DNA of 64,000 bases from contig VIIQ02000051.1 of assembly GCA_007449985.2 (NCBI GenBank), positions 310,001 through 374,000 of the forward strand. Direction: 5' to 3'. Source of the DNA: Desmodesmus armatus. Its lineage: Eukaryota; Chlorophyta; Chlorophyceae; Sphaeropleales; Scenedesmaceae. The position numbers were made by a program, and so were the translations under genes. Shown piece after piece: positions 24,488 through 35,585 of this stretch (position 1 is its first letter; each line of letters starts with the position of its first letter). The notes under the pieces were generated by a model, which saw only the letters and a list, made by a program, of their open reading frames with translations, was not told the DNA's origin and searched no databases.

Positions 24488-26882
24488 GTCTGCCTTCGTG
24501 CTGCACAGGCGGGAAGGGCTGTCCCCGCTCCATGTCAGAAGGGCAAAAGGACACACTGTCAGGGTGTACAGGTATCAGTGTTACGTAGTGAAGGAGTACA
24601 CAGGAGACACCAGCAAGGTGAGCCTCTCAAGCTGGCATCTTCCATGGGGATGTTGTGCCTGTGTGTGTGGGGGGGGGGGGGGGGGTGCAGACAGCAGCAC
24701 AGCTGAATCTGGGTTGTGATGCACCTCAAGGCAGACCACAGAGAAAAGCGGCAAGCAATCACTCCATGATGCTGTCAAAGTCTATCGAGCATGCCCCAAC
24801 AAGCAGCTGGGCTGACCTCCGCCTTGTCATGGGCCAGTCGGGCCATAGGCGGGCAGCAGAAAGTGCACTGCCTGCCAGCTGACTGATCCCATCCTTGCAC
24901 CCGACTCGCTTGCAGCTCGCCACTGAGGTTGGCATCTTGCAACAGCTACACCATGACTCCTTGGTCAGCTACCTCTTCATGGTCGATGAGGGCGCAAGAG
25001 TCTCTGTGGTGCGTGAGGGTTGAGGGGTTCCAACACCAAGCAGCACTCCTGGCTGGAGTGGTGGGTTGTGTCTTGAGGGATTTGCGGAGAGTGTTCACTG
25101 GCGGCGAGCGGTTCAGGCTGTGTCTCCTGATCCAAGATGGGTTCAGGAACTGCGTGCTGGCCTAGCCATACGCAGGGGTTGCCTGATGCCGCAGAAAATG
25201 CCTGGCATTGTGCACTGCACACAGCTACCTCACTGAAGGAACAGGCATAGCAAGAATATGAAGCAACAGCTTGCTGGTTCCTCTGCAGACCCTGAACCTG
25301 CCTCTATGGTTCCAACATGCCTGCATGTGGTTGTTTGTGTCTGACATGAACCAGGTCATGGACTGGGCAGGCTGTGGCCTCAGGACTTTGGTGGAGCAGC
25401 AGCAGCCGCTGGGAGAGGACGTTGCAAGATACATTGCTCACCAGCTGACGGCCAGCGTGGCATACCTACACAACAAGGTGGGAACCCTGGCAGCAGGAAC
25501 AGCAGGAACCCACAGATGTGCGATTTGCGACGTTTGCTTGCCTTTCCTGCAGGATCAGCACACCAGCAGCGCAGCAGTCAGCAAGCGGCAGTCCATGCTG
25601 AAGATGCATACACACCAAAACTGCTCACCATCACAAGGGAGGACACTGTCAGCCTCACAGCATATGCGCATGCAGCCCAGCCTGTCTGCTGGGCACACTA
25701 CATGCCATGGAACTGGTAGACGCCCGTGCATGCTGTGCTGGGATGAGCTGCATGCAACATGGCCGCCCATGCAGCAAAGGCCCTCTCCCAGACATTGTGC
25801 TCAAACACAGACCCAAGCAACCGGCATCTCCCAGACCCAAGCCCTGGCCATGTTACTGCAGCCATTGAGCAGGCCCTCGGCGTCAGGCATGATTCCTGCA
25901 GGCACAATTCAACGAACCCTCATACCCCCTGCACCCCCTGTCTGCACCTCACCAGGGCATCATCCACAGAGACATCAAACCTGACAACATTGGTGTACAC
26001 CCTGACTTCACAATGAGGCTCTTTGACTGGGGTGAAGCCCTACAGCAGGAGCAGCTGTATGCCCTCACTGACAAGCAGCTAGCAAAGGTTGCGGGTGTTG
26101 CTGGCACCCCCCTCTTCATGCCCCCTGAAGCACTGCTCTACCTCACCAAGGCGGGTGGAAGCAGCAGCAGCAGTAGCAGGAGTGAGCAGGATGCAGGCTG
26201 CAGCAGCAGTACCAGCTCTGATGACGCCCGCAGCAGCAGTAGCTGCAGCGCCACCCATGCACCAGCAGGATGCGGCTGCTGGGGCCGGCAGCGTCATGCC
26301 ACTGCCAGCCCTAGTCAACACCGGCACCAGCACCACCTTCACCAGCAGGAGCAGGAGCCACAGCAGCAGGCAGGCACGCTGCGGAGACTCACCAGCCCCA
26401 AGCTTGACATATGGGGCCTTGGCACTGTGGTGTACTTCCTGCTTGCTGGCAGGGACATCCTGCAGGACAACAGCAGCTATGACCTGCAGGACATGGCAGA
26501 GCTAGTCAATGCCAGCACAGGCATCAAGCTTCCCGCCAAAACCCAGGCCTCGCCAGCTGCGCGCGACTTCCTTGCGCGCGCCCTGCAGCGGGACCCTGCT
26601 CAGCGCGCCAGCGCAGAGGAGCTGCTGCGACACCCTTGGTTAGCTGCGCTTGGCCATGCCCACGACCAGCACAGGGGCGGTGTGGACCAGCACAAGGGTG
26701 TGCTGGCAATCCCGCCGCAGCTGTGCCTGCCGCAATCACGGTCGTCTGAAGGGCAGGCTTCTGCGTACGTGATTGCCGCACACCACGGCATCGCGCTGTC
26801 GAGCACTAGCGGCAGTGTGCCGCAAACGCCAGTGTCAAGCGGTGCTGAGGTGCTGTCTGAGATCTCTGAGTATGATGACTGA
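24488..26882 (+). CDS. Divergent protein kinase, multi-exon, 5' end uncertain
   Basis: Eukaryotic-type protein kinase. Exons with matching phases: 24488-24617 (with 'YQCYVVKEY', the subdomain II lysine), 24916-25008 ('LATEVGILQQLHHDSLV', with the alpha-C glutamate), 25355-25477 ('YIAHQLTASVAYLHNK') and 25956-26882. The last exon has the catalytic loop 'GIIHRDIKPDNIG', a metal-binding 'LFDWG' where most kinases have DFG, 'AGTPLFMPPEAL', then about 80 residues rich in Ser, His and Gln (about 26150-26390). It continues with 'LDIWGLGTVVYFLLAG', 'QRDPAQRASAEELLRHPWL' and a C-terminal tail to TGA. The gap between exons 1 and 2 contains a G18 tract. The glycine-rich loop is not visible, so one or more N-terminal exons upstream of 24488 are missing from this model. 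Catalytic residues K, E, HRD-D and DxG-D are all present. Confidence 0.82.
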
Positions 26883-28890
26883 GGGGCTTAGTGAAGCAGG
26901 GTGGCATTTTACATAGTGTCATGTGTAGGGGCGGCTTCACGTCCTGCCTATCAGCCAAGCACCCGCTCTTTGTCGCAGCCTCCCAGCAGGCGCTGGGTTC
27001 AAGCAATCATGAAGTTGCCTGCATTTCGTGCAGCCAGCTGTTGCAGAGTAGCAGGCTTGTTGCGTTCGCCACACATCTTCTGACAGTGAATTTAGCAGAC
27101 CACATATTCTCTGTTATCAGTCAGCATGACCCACTGGTCGGCAAGCATGCTTCAGTGCAGTCCTGCAGTGTGGCATGTTGCCGGGTGTGCTGCTCAGTCA
27201 GTGATCAGTGCTGGGTGGTTCTTGTGCTGGGGTGGGGGCCGGTTGCAGGACTTAGTAGGGTATGCAGGGGTGCGTGAAGAGAGCGGGAGGGCGGGATGGT
27301 AGGCGCTCTGCCGGGGCCTCGAGTGACAGGGTATGTTGTGCTGCACATGCAGGCAACCAGCAATAAAGGTGCCGCACGGTGCTGATGACGCTGTACATAA
27401 AGGCAGAGCGACCATGTATGCATGCATGAGTGATACTGTTATTTGCATCTGTGCAGCCCACTGCAAAGTGGTGGCACAGCAGCAGCCTTTCTGCAGTGAT
27501 GCACAGGGTTTTGGGCAGTAAAGTGATGATACCATCAGTATCAGTCAGGTTTGGTTTGTGTGGTGGCATCTGCAGCCCGCTTGCTAGTGGGGCGCCAGTG
27601 ATGGATGATGGTACAAGCAACTGCATCAGAGCCCATGCATTGGAAGGTGACGGAGTCTTGAGGTCCCATAGCGCTGCTTTGTGCATGTGCTTCTTATCGT
27701 CATGGCCCTCCCACTATGGCCCATGCTTAGCCGGATGACGTGTTTGCGCAGTGACCCAGAGTGTCCCAGCTGCACTCTCTAGGGTTGAGGCTGTGATCAC
27801 TGTTGGGGCTGTGATCACTGTAGAACGGGTGCAACAGCAGACATGCACACCAGGTCGATGGGGTTTGCGCTACCCTGGCATGCTTGTCCACAACACTGGC
27901 TCATGCTCAGCTGGCTGCTTCTTGGTCACTGAAGCTGAGCTTGGGGTCATCGTGCCCGCAACTGGCCATTGCTGCCATCACAACAACAGTGGTGTCAGCA
28001 GTAGCGAGAGGGCCGGAAAGTTATATGTTCTACTGCTGTTGTGTGTATGGTGCGCTGCGACGCTTGAAAGATTTCCATATGATTTGATATGTTTGAGTAA
28101 TACAACCTGACCACCCTTTAGGCCCCAGGGAGCGGCGGGCACCGAGAACAAGGTTGTCTGTTGCCAACGTAGATAGCGGAGGCAGTTCTGGTCCATCCAA
28201 TATACATAATAAGTGCTACAAAGAAATCTGGGGGCAGTCTAGACAAGCGCGGTCGTCCCATGCGGCCGATCAAGTTATCTGCTGTTGCCATCCAGTTATC
28301 TGCTGCTGCTCTCTTTGAATTTAAAAGCCCAAACAGCCCAGGAAGTCCTTCGAGAGTGCAATTGAGATGTCTCAAAGTGGTAATCACTTGTTTACTGCAC
28401 TCCTGCTTCACTTATTGGCTCAATCAAGTTATATGCCTTAGCTGACTGACGTTCTCACGTGCCCCAGGCAAGGTTTGCGCTGATAGGAAAGTCCAAAAGG
28501 TGCTACAAACCATACAGGAATCTTCAAAGGACATCCAAAGCCTTCCCAGTCAGCCAGCAAGTTATATGCTTGCCTGGTTTGGGTCAGCAGCTGCGCTATG
28601 CGCTTCACTGGTGATGTAAGACTATTGCATGTCAACAATAGAATTACCCAGAACGCATATATGCAGCATTCACAAGCGTTCATGCCGCTGACTAATTGTG
28701 ACCAGGCTGTGGGACCTTCAGTGAGGCTGTCAAGTTCAAGTGCACTCGCATCGGTGCAATTTCCAGAAGCAGCCAGCTGTGGAGGGCTTGCACAGCAGCG
28801 TTTCTTGTCTGTCTTGTTCGTAAAGGCGTCCTTTCGGGATCAGAAAGTCGCCCGGCCTGTCTTGGCCTCCTGCACAGTCGTCGCATGCAC
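26883..28890. other. Spacer between kinase and membrane-protein genes
   Basis: No recognisable gene. Open frames on both strands are short and without domain features. Confidence 0.4.
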
Positions 28891-28897
28891 GAGCGTG

Positions 28898-30250
28898 ATG
28901 ATCATACGCAATATATGTCTTTCCGTCATACTCTGCCTGTTGCTGCTGAAAGCCCAGGCTCATGTCGATGTGAGTGCAGCAGCAGCATCAACAACAGCAG
29001 CAGACGCTCCCAGGTCGAACAGCAGCTCCGAGGCACCTGGTTCCCTAGTGATCTTGCACCTGATAGGAAGCCAATCGACGTATGAGCCTCAGCAGCGCTT
29101 GCTGTACAGCCCAGCAGCTACTGCTGCATCAACAGTGCTGGAGCCAGGCAGTGGTTCAGCTTACAGTGTCCACCATCTGCAGCAGCTGCTGTCATGGCTT
29201 CTGTTGAGTGGTCACTGGACCAGCTGTTTGGCAGTAAGCGTGTTTGCTAGCAAGCAGTTGCTGGGTGCAGCCAGGGCATGCTGCACAGCAGCACACTCCA
29301 AACTGTCAGCGCATTCTGTCGGTGATTGCCTCAAAGCAGCTGTGTGGTTTGGCACATGCACCATCTGTGTGTTGACTGTACTAGCGGCTTTGTCACTAGC
29401 GCTCGCAGTTGGGGCACTTTGCAGCCTGCTTGCTGTGGTTGCCTTGGTGACTAGCCTGCCTGTCGCTGCATTGGCTGACCTCGTGAGGTTCATGATAACC
29501 TTTGCCCGCTTTGTTGCAGAGCTGTGCTGCAGTCAAGCCCATGCTTTTAAGAGGTTTGCCGTGTCTGGGATTCCTGGCATACTCACATGCTGCTGTATTG
29601 CAGTGGTGGTGGGGTCAGCTGGCATCGTTGTGGCAGTCAAAGCTCATGACCAACACCCTTTCTGGTTGTCCCTTCTCACAGTCACTGTCATGGTCAGCCT
29701 TGCAGTCCTGGTTGCACAGTATGTGCCAGCGGTAGTAGTGAAAAGCGTGATGGCAGTCGCCACGTCCATCACAGCGGCTGTCACCAAGGGCTTCACATGG
29801 GTGTGTGGCAGCACAGATTGCTGCATATCAGCCACATGCCAACTAGTCTTCAAGTGGTGGTGGGTGGGTGTTGTGCTGTGTGGGTTGTGCTGGGAGGTAC
29901 CGCCGCCTCATGCGGTTGTGGAAGGTTTCCTGTTCAGCATCTCCATGCAGGTCATAGCTTGGTGCAGCAGCAAAGTCATCACATGGGCATGCAGTGTGGC
30001 TGGGTGCTGCACAGCGTATGCATGGTGGCTGCCAGTATGGCACAGGAAGGCGTTCATCGACTGGCTGTATGATACTTGGCAGTATACGGCATACTCGGTG
30101 GTCATGGGCTGGTTTGGTGTGGATGTGCCAGTTGAGGAGCTACCCATCAAAGCAGGTGACAAACCCATCAACAGCACCCACAGCATGCTCTGGTTTTGGT
30201 TGCATACGATGCATACCCCAAAACACCTACGTCATATCAACTGCAATTAA
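28898..30250 (+). CDS. Cysteine-rich multi-span membrane protein, unknown function
   Basis: An uninterrupted frame of 450 codons from the ATG at 28898. The frame is open upstream to an ATG at 28598, but 28898 is preferred because it starts a typical signal sequence ('NICLSVILCLLLLKAQA'). After a Ser/Ala-rich luminal-type segment come several strongly hydrophobic stretches at about residues 145-180, 210-265, 290-320 and 325-370, and more to about residue 420. They are unusually rich in Cys, Trp and Val. The C-terminal part has 'FIDWLYDTWQYTAYSVV' and ends '...LRHINCN'. I recognise no family. Length without stops in GC-rich DNA supports a real gene, but the last codons may be intronic: an acceptor at 30313 opens a further exon. 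Confidence 0.55.
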   Translation: MIIRNICLSVILCLLLLKAQAHVDVSAAAASTTAADAPRSNSSSEAPGSLVILHLIGSQSTYEPQQRLLYSPAATAASTVLEPGSGSAYSVHHLQQLLSWLLLSGHWTSCLAVSVFASKQLLGAARACCTAAHSKLSAHSVGDCLKAAVWFGTCTICVLTVLAALSLALAVGALCSLLAVVALVTSLPVAALADLVRFMITFARFVAELCCSQAHAFKRFAVSGIPGILTCCCIAVVVGSAGIVVAVKAHDQHPFWLSLLTVTVMVSLAVLVAQYVPAVVVKSVMAVATSITAAVTKGFTWVCGSTDCCISATCQLVFKWWWVGVVLCGLCWEVPPPHAVVEGFLFSISMQVIAWCSSKVITWACSVAGCCTAYAWWLPVWHRKAFIDWLYDTWQYTAYSVVMGWFGVDVPVEELPIKAGDKPINSTHSMLWFWLHTMHTPKHLRHINCN

Positions 30251-30314
30251 CTCATGCCCTGTGCGCTGTGCCCACACCCTTCACTCTGTTGTGGTGCTGC
30301 CCCTGTGCTGCAGG

Positions 30315-30785
30315 TGCTAGGAGGAGGAAACTTTGGCAAAGGCAAAGAGTACATGCAGCCGGACGAGCAGTCACTGGTGCACGCAGTTGCAACTGGGTGG
30401 CACACCTGGCCACAATGTTCACCAAAGTCAAGGCGATCTGCAACTTGTGCATTCGCAAGGTGTTGCTGGTGTTGTTGTTGCAGGTGTTTCCTGCAACCCC
30501 CCACCGGCACGCCGGCCCCGCCAGCCCACAAAGCGATTCAAACCCAAAAGGGGCGGTGTGGGCAAGCCCAAGGCTTGCAAAGGTTGCCACAGGTACAGGT
30601 TGGACCATGAAGGAGAGCCCTATGGAGAGAAGATATGTGTGAGTGTTTTCAGGTGTACAAGGGACCCCAACATAAACAAGTGCTCGCACGAACATTGCCC
30701 TTGTTACTCAGAAGATATCACTGAAGTCAACCGCACATTGGCAGAAGTAGCAGCAAGGGCAGCTAGGGTGGCACAGGCAGATTGA
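30315..30785 (+). CDS. Cys/His-rich, putative zinc-binding C-terminal exon(s)
   Basis: Downstream of the membrane-protein frame, acceptors at about 30314 and 30483 precede a frame ending with TGA at 30785. It encodes a basic, nuclear-signal-like stretch ('KRFKPKRGG') followed by 'KACKGCHRYRLDHEGE', then Cys residues spaced C-x4-C-x9-C-x3-H-C-x-C ('NKCSHEHCPCYS') and an Ala/Arg helix. The spacing suggests a zinc-binding module. Similar basic Cys/His tails occur in some transposases, but no other transposase motif is visible. It may be the 3' exon of the membrane-protein gene or a separate transcript. Confidence 0.4.
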
Positions 30786-30939
30786 ATATGGTTGTGGTTG
30801 CAAGGATTGGGAGGTGCCGACTCGTCCTGTTGTTGACTCCGTTGTTTGAACCCTTCAGATTAGCATGTATGATGCCTGGTTGAGGACTTGTGGTATGCAG
30901 TGCTTACTGCTCACTGTCTGCTGCAGTTGGCATCGCTGA

Positions 30940-31235
30940 GCTGGCCGATGTTATCTTTGGTAATCCCACTGCAGTACCTTGTTTTTGAAACAACAGATCA
31001 GCATGTGTGGGGTGGTGTTGCATCAGCCGTTTCGGCGCTGTTGTCCTATGCCCTGTGCATGCATGCGTTGTGGCCACAACTGGCCCAAGCTCTGCGAGGC
31101 AGCAATCCCTTCCAAGTTCTTTTCTGGTGGTGCTGTCTTATGCACCTGGGTAGATCTGTGCTTTAGGGTGTGCCCTTTTGCACAAGGAGCCTGCTGGAAA
31201 AACAAGTGTGTATTGATGATGATGATGATGATCAA
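30940..31235 (+). mobile_element. Dispersed retroelement copy 1, (TGA)n tail
   Basis: The block from about 30950 to 31232 is homologous, in inverted orientation, to 49860-49595. Shared landmarks are 'tttgaaac', 'cagcatg', 'ggggtggt', 'ccgtttc', 'gcgttgtggcc' and the ending in tgatgatgatgatg (31213-31230 here). Two dispersed copies ending in the same simple repeat are expected for non-LTR retrotransposons or SINEs. No reverse transcriptase is encoded in the shared block. Confidence 0.65.
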
Positions 31236-31554
31236 CTCAACTGAGCGGAGTTGCACATGTATGTCAACACAGTTGGACAACACATAAACATAGTTGCTGT
31301 CTACTCACATGCTTGATGTTGCTGTGGACCTGCACTCTTGCTAAAATGTCAAAATGTTGATCGCCAAACAGTTACAGGTCTTGGAGCGGTCCTTCTACAT
31401 TTGTATCAACACAGTATTGTCTGATACTGGCAAATCAAACACCCAGACTCCAGATCACACCCTATTGTTCACCCCAAAACACACGCTGGCTGAAGTGGAA
31501 AAAGTGTTTTGTGTGCCATGTCGGAAGCAGCCATTATTCATATTGGTTCAACCC

Positions 31555-31915
31555 AGTACCCAGTCCCTTTGCCCCCCCCCTTCCTTTACCTTTCCCTTTC
31601 CTCTCTCCTTTCCTCCCCCCCCCCCCTCCCCCCCCCCCCCTCTTTGTCTCTGTGTCTCTCCCCCTCTGCAGTTCAGGCGCGCGCTGCGCGCGCGCCCTCC
31701 CCCCCCCCCTTCTTTCCCTTTTCCCTTTTTTTTCCCCCCTTCCCCCCCTTCCTTTCCCTTCTCCTCCTCCTTTTCCCACTCTGCAGTTCCGGCGCTGCGC
31801 GCGCGCGCCCTCTCCCCCCCCCTCCTTTCCCTTTTTCCTTTTCCTTCCCCCTTCCCCCCCCTTCCTTTCCTTTCTCCTCCCCCCTCCCCCCCTGTGCAGT
31901 TTTGGCGCCTTTTTG
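31555..31915. repeat. Polypyrimidine minisatellite, ~112 bp unit
   Basis: C/T-only tracts of 60-90 bp alternate with a short G-containing motif, 'ctgcagttc(a/c)ggcgc', then 'gctgcgcgcgcgccctc'. The motif occurs at about 31666, 31781 and, diverged, 31896. Long Pro/Phe/Ser frames on the plus strand and Gly/Arg/Lys frames on the minus strand are by-products of composition. Confidence 0.85.
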
Positions 31916-32217
31916 CCCCTCTTTCTATGGCTGCCGGCCCACAACAGGTCAGCCTGTTGAAGCATGATGGCGCAGCCGGGCTGGGCTGCAGCTGTATACA
32001 GCTCACCCAACTGCATGTGGGAATGCATGTGGGCCCCAGGTGCAGTCTGCATCAGGCTGTACGAAGCTAGCCTATGATAAGTGATCCTCACTTTTCTTGT
32101 ACCGTAGTGACATGGTTGCTTGGCCCAAGCACACGAGTGTGTGTGCTGGCAAGGGCAGTCTGGTGTGGGATGGCTGTTTAAGCTAGTCAGGTATTGATAA
32201 ACTGTGGGTTTCTTTGC

Positions 32218-34272
32218 AAGATCATGACTCCCCTGTCTTAGCGATCACAGGTGTGAGATTCATCATTTTATAAACACAGGCCTTCTGAGGCCGTGAAAAG
32301 GAGCGCTAAAATATACCGAACGCAGTTTGATAGCTTAGAGCAGCAGCATGGCCGCATCGCGGTCGCCAAACGGCAGTTCAGGCCAAACGGTTGGCAACAG
32401 CCGCAGAAAATGGGCGTGTTTCTGCTGTTGTGACGCGCAATACCGTTTCAAATGCGTGGGAAGCTGTGTTCAGGGAGAGAACAGCGACGGGGACGTTCAG
32501 CCACCCAGGATTAGTAACCTGCACTGCAGGCACAACTTCCACAATGTGGATAGCAGCCGTGAATACAAGTGAACAGTTTGCATGCGCAATTGTCATACTA
32601 CGAAACGTTGAGAGGAGGATAGGAACAGCAACATCGGCGACAGCAGACTGGGCAATCAGTCACCCGCGGGTTTGGTCACCAGCACAGTTTCGCGTTGGCC
32701 AGCAAGCAAACAAAAGATAAGTGAGCATGATCTTGCTAATCATTGGTTGCAAGATCGTGACTCCCCTGTCTTGCGGATCACAGGTGTGAGATTCATCATT
32801 TTATGAACACAGGCCCCCCGGGACCTGTAAAGGAGCGCTATATTACATTTGGTGCATAAAAATGACTCAGAGCATCAGCAAGGCCGCATCGCAGGCACTG
32901 AACGCCAGTTCGGGCAAAACGGTTGACAACAGCAGCAGAGAACGGGCACGTTTCTGCTGGCGGAAAGCTCAATATACTGCTGTGATACCTGAAAACCGTA
33001 CTGAGGGCAGGTGGGCAGCAAAATCAACAGCACGCTCAGTCACGTGCAGACAGGTTGTCACCAGCACAGTGTGCTGCAGGTTACCCTAGACATCACAGGT
33101 GTGAGAATTCATCATTTTATGAACCTAGGCCCTCCGGGGCTGTGAATGTGGGCGCTATAATACGCTGAAAGCAAATGAATAGCTTACAGCAGTACGACGG
33201 CCGCATCGCAGGCACGGAACGCCAGTTCGGGCAAAACGGTTGGCAACAGCAGCAGAGAAAGGTCGCGTTTCTGCTGGGGAAATATACGGTTTTCATTCCT
33301 GAAAACCGTACTGACGGCAGGTGCAGCTGAATCGACTGAATCGACAGCACATTCAGTCACCAGCACAGTGTGCGGCAGGTTGGTCACCAGCACAATTTCG
33401 CGTTGGCCAGCAAGCAAACAAAGGAGAAGTGAGCACGATCTTGCTAATCATTGGTTGCAAGATCATGACTCCCCTGTCTTGCGGATCACAGGTGTGAGAT
33501 TCATCATTTTATGAACACAGGCCCCCCGGGGACCTGTAAAGGAGCGCTATATTACATTTGGTGCATAAAAATGACTCAGAGCATCAGCAAGGCCGCATCG
33601 CAGGCACTGAACGCCAGTTCGGGCAAAACGGTTGACAACAGCAGCAGAGAACGGGCACGTTTCTGCTGGCGGAAAGCTCAATATACTGCTGTGATACCTG
33701 AAAACCGTACTGAGGGCAGGTGGGCAGCAAAATCAACAGCACGCTCAGTCACGTGCAGACAGGTTGTCACCAGCACAGTGTGCTGCAGGTTACCTACAGG
33801 TGGTCACCAGCACAATCTCGCGAACAAGAGAGACGTGAACATGATCTTGCTAATCATTGGTTGCAAGATCATGACTTCCCCGTGATTACGATCACAGGTG
33901 TGAGAAATCACCATTTTATGAAACCAGGCCCTTCAAGGCCCTGAACGTGAGCGCTATAACACCTCAAACGGAAAACAATAGATTGAAGCAGCAGCACGGC
34001 CGCATCGCGGTCGCCAAACGGCAGTTCAGGCCAAACGGTTGGCAACAGCAGCAAGGAACGGGCGTGTTTCCGCTGGTGGAAACCGCAATATACTGCTGTG
34101 ATTCCTGAAAACCGTAATGAGGGCAGGTGGGCAGCAAAAGCGACAGCACGCTCAGTCACGTGCAGACAGGTTAGTCACCAGCACAGTGTGCGGCAGGTTA
34201 CCTACAGGTTGGTCAACAGCACAATTTCGCGAACAAGAGAGACGTGAACATGATCTTGCTAATCATTGGTTC
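32218..34272. repeat. Satellite array of five monomers with ~708-bp higher-order period
   Basis: Five monomers of about 350-520 bp begin near 32218, 32729, 33088, 33437 and 33840. Landmarks are 'gatcttgctaatcattggtt', 'atcacaggtgtgaga', 'atcattttatgaa', 'ggagcgctat' and 'caaaacggtt'. Monomers 2 and 4 are almost identical (32729-33085 against 33437-33794, offset 708-709) while neighbours differ more, so the duplicated unit was a dimer. A short frame beginning 'MTQSISKAASQALNAS' is repeated in monomers 2 and 4 only. Array ends are abrupt on the right (34270). Confidence 0.9.
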
Positions 34273-35440
34273 TCCTGCTGCCTCCTGCACAGAAGATATA
34301 GGGGGCCTGTTGAGTGTAGAAGTTACTGCTGGTCACAACATTGTGCAAGGTTGGCAGAGAGCCTATGTGTGCTGACATGCCCTGTCCAGCAATGAAACGT
34401 CTTATACGTGAGAAGATTAAGGGGGAAGGATGGTATTAGACTTTCCCAGCCACCAGGGGCTTGCTGTGGCCGTAATTTGGTTTGGGTATGTATGATAACA
34501 TATTGAAGCCAGACACATGGTTTTTAGCCCGACAGTCATGGCACCAGTCTTCAGTGGTGCCAGCTGCTGCTGTCGTGATGGCTGTTGTGTTGCACACTTC
34601 CCATCACTCACAGGCCTCTGCACGCAGAAGCAACACGCTGCTTTGATGTCCAGAAACACTCTCTGACAGTATTATGACCCGTCGACGCTTGCACTGGTGT
34701 CAAACGGAAGTTAGCAGTACTGCTGTCATGATCAGTCCGAGGTGACGACAAACGATTACGGATGGACCAGCTAGCTGTCAATAAATACTAATGAGTATTG
34801 AAAACAACCCTCCAAAAGCGTGCCGTGTGATCGTAGATGTTGAATTCTTCTACCGGATGACGAGAGCCTGGAACTGCATTGTCTCCCGTGAGACAAATTC
34901 AACATCGAGAATTGGACGAGAATTTGTCAGTTGATAGTTTTTGGTGCCCCAAAAACGTCGGTAATGTCAAAACCCACTGTTGTAATCGTCTCACAGCCCA
35001 ACCCAGCCAGCAGCAGCACGGCACAGCAGGGTTCAGCAGGCCCTGATGCTGGCTTAACCCCAGCACCATTGGCCTGTGCAGGGGCAGGTGCACCAACCCA
35101 GGCATGATACATCATTTTTGATGCAAAAGTGCTCGACCTGCAGCCCCCAACCCTGTTTGCTGAAACCCCAATCAATACCATCCTTCCCCCTTAAGGCACA
35201 GCACCAAACCTGAGTATCACTGGTGGCTGCTGCAAGCAAACTGGTGCAAACGGGAGGGAAAGCACTGTGATGCAATACAGGGGGACCTAGCTGCTGCACT
35301 TGTGAAGAATATGCGTTCTGCAGAGTGACGTTCAAGTTGTGGCAGTGCAGGGAACAGGATGGTCGAGATGTTGTGCCCAACAGAATGCAATTCTGTTACT
35401 AACCACCAGCACATCAGATCGCAGAATGCTCAATTGGCTG
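34273..35440. other. Spacer upstream of trpD
   Basis: No gene recognised. Contains an inverted repeat: 'gatgttgaattc' near 34837 and 'gaattctcgatgttg' read in the opposite sense near 34904. The trpD promoter should lie at the right end, but no clear TATA-like or other element could be assigned. Confidence 0.35.
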
Positions 35441-35585
35441 AGTGTTCTGCTTAAAGGTACCAGGCGTTCTTTTGTCTCTCGTTTGTATTGGTGCGTGCAT
35501 CTGTCTGTATTCTGTTGTTTCGATCAGCTGTCTATCAGCCTCTGTCCCTGCTCTCCGCTGCTGTCACTACACACATTCTGTCAAC

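Noticed and set aside
28598..28897. Upstream ATG of the membrane-protein frame
   Set aside because: The first 100 codons look unlike the rest, and the ATG at 28898 begins a good signal sequence.
31354..32091. Long Pro/Phe/Ser and Gly/Arg/Lys frames on the two strands
   Set aside because: They come from the polypyrimidine minisatellite: all three frames of such a tract stay open.
35420..35460. Possible tRNA-like segment
   Set aside because: No cloverleaf with matching acceptor and T arms can be drawn. No tRNA or rRNA gene was found anywhere in the window.
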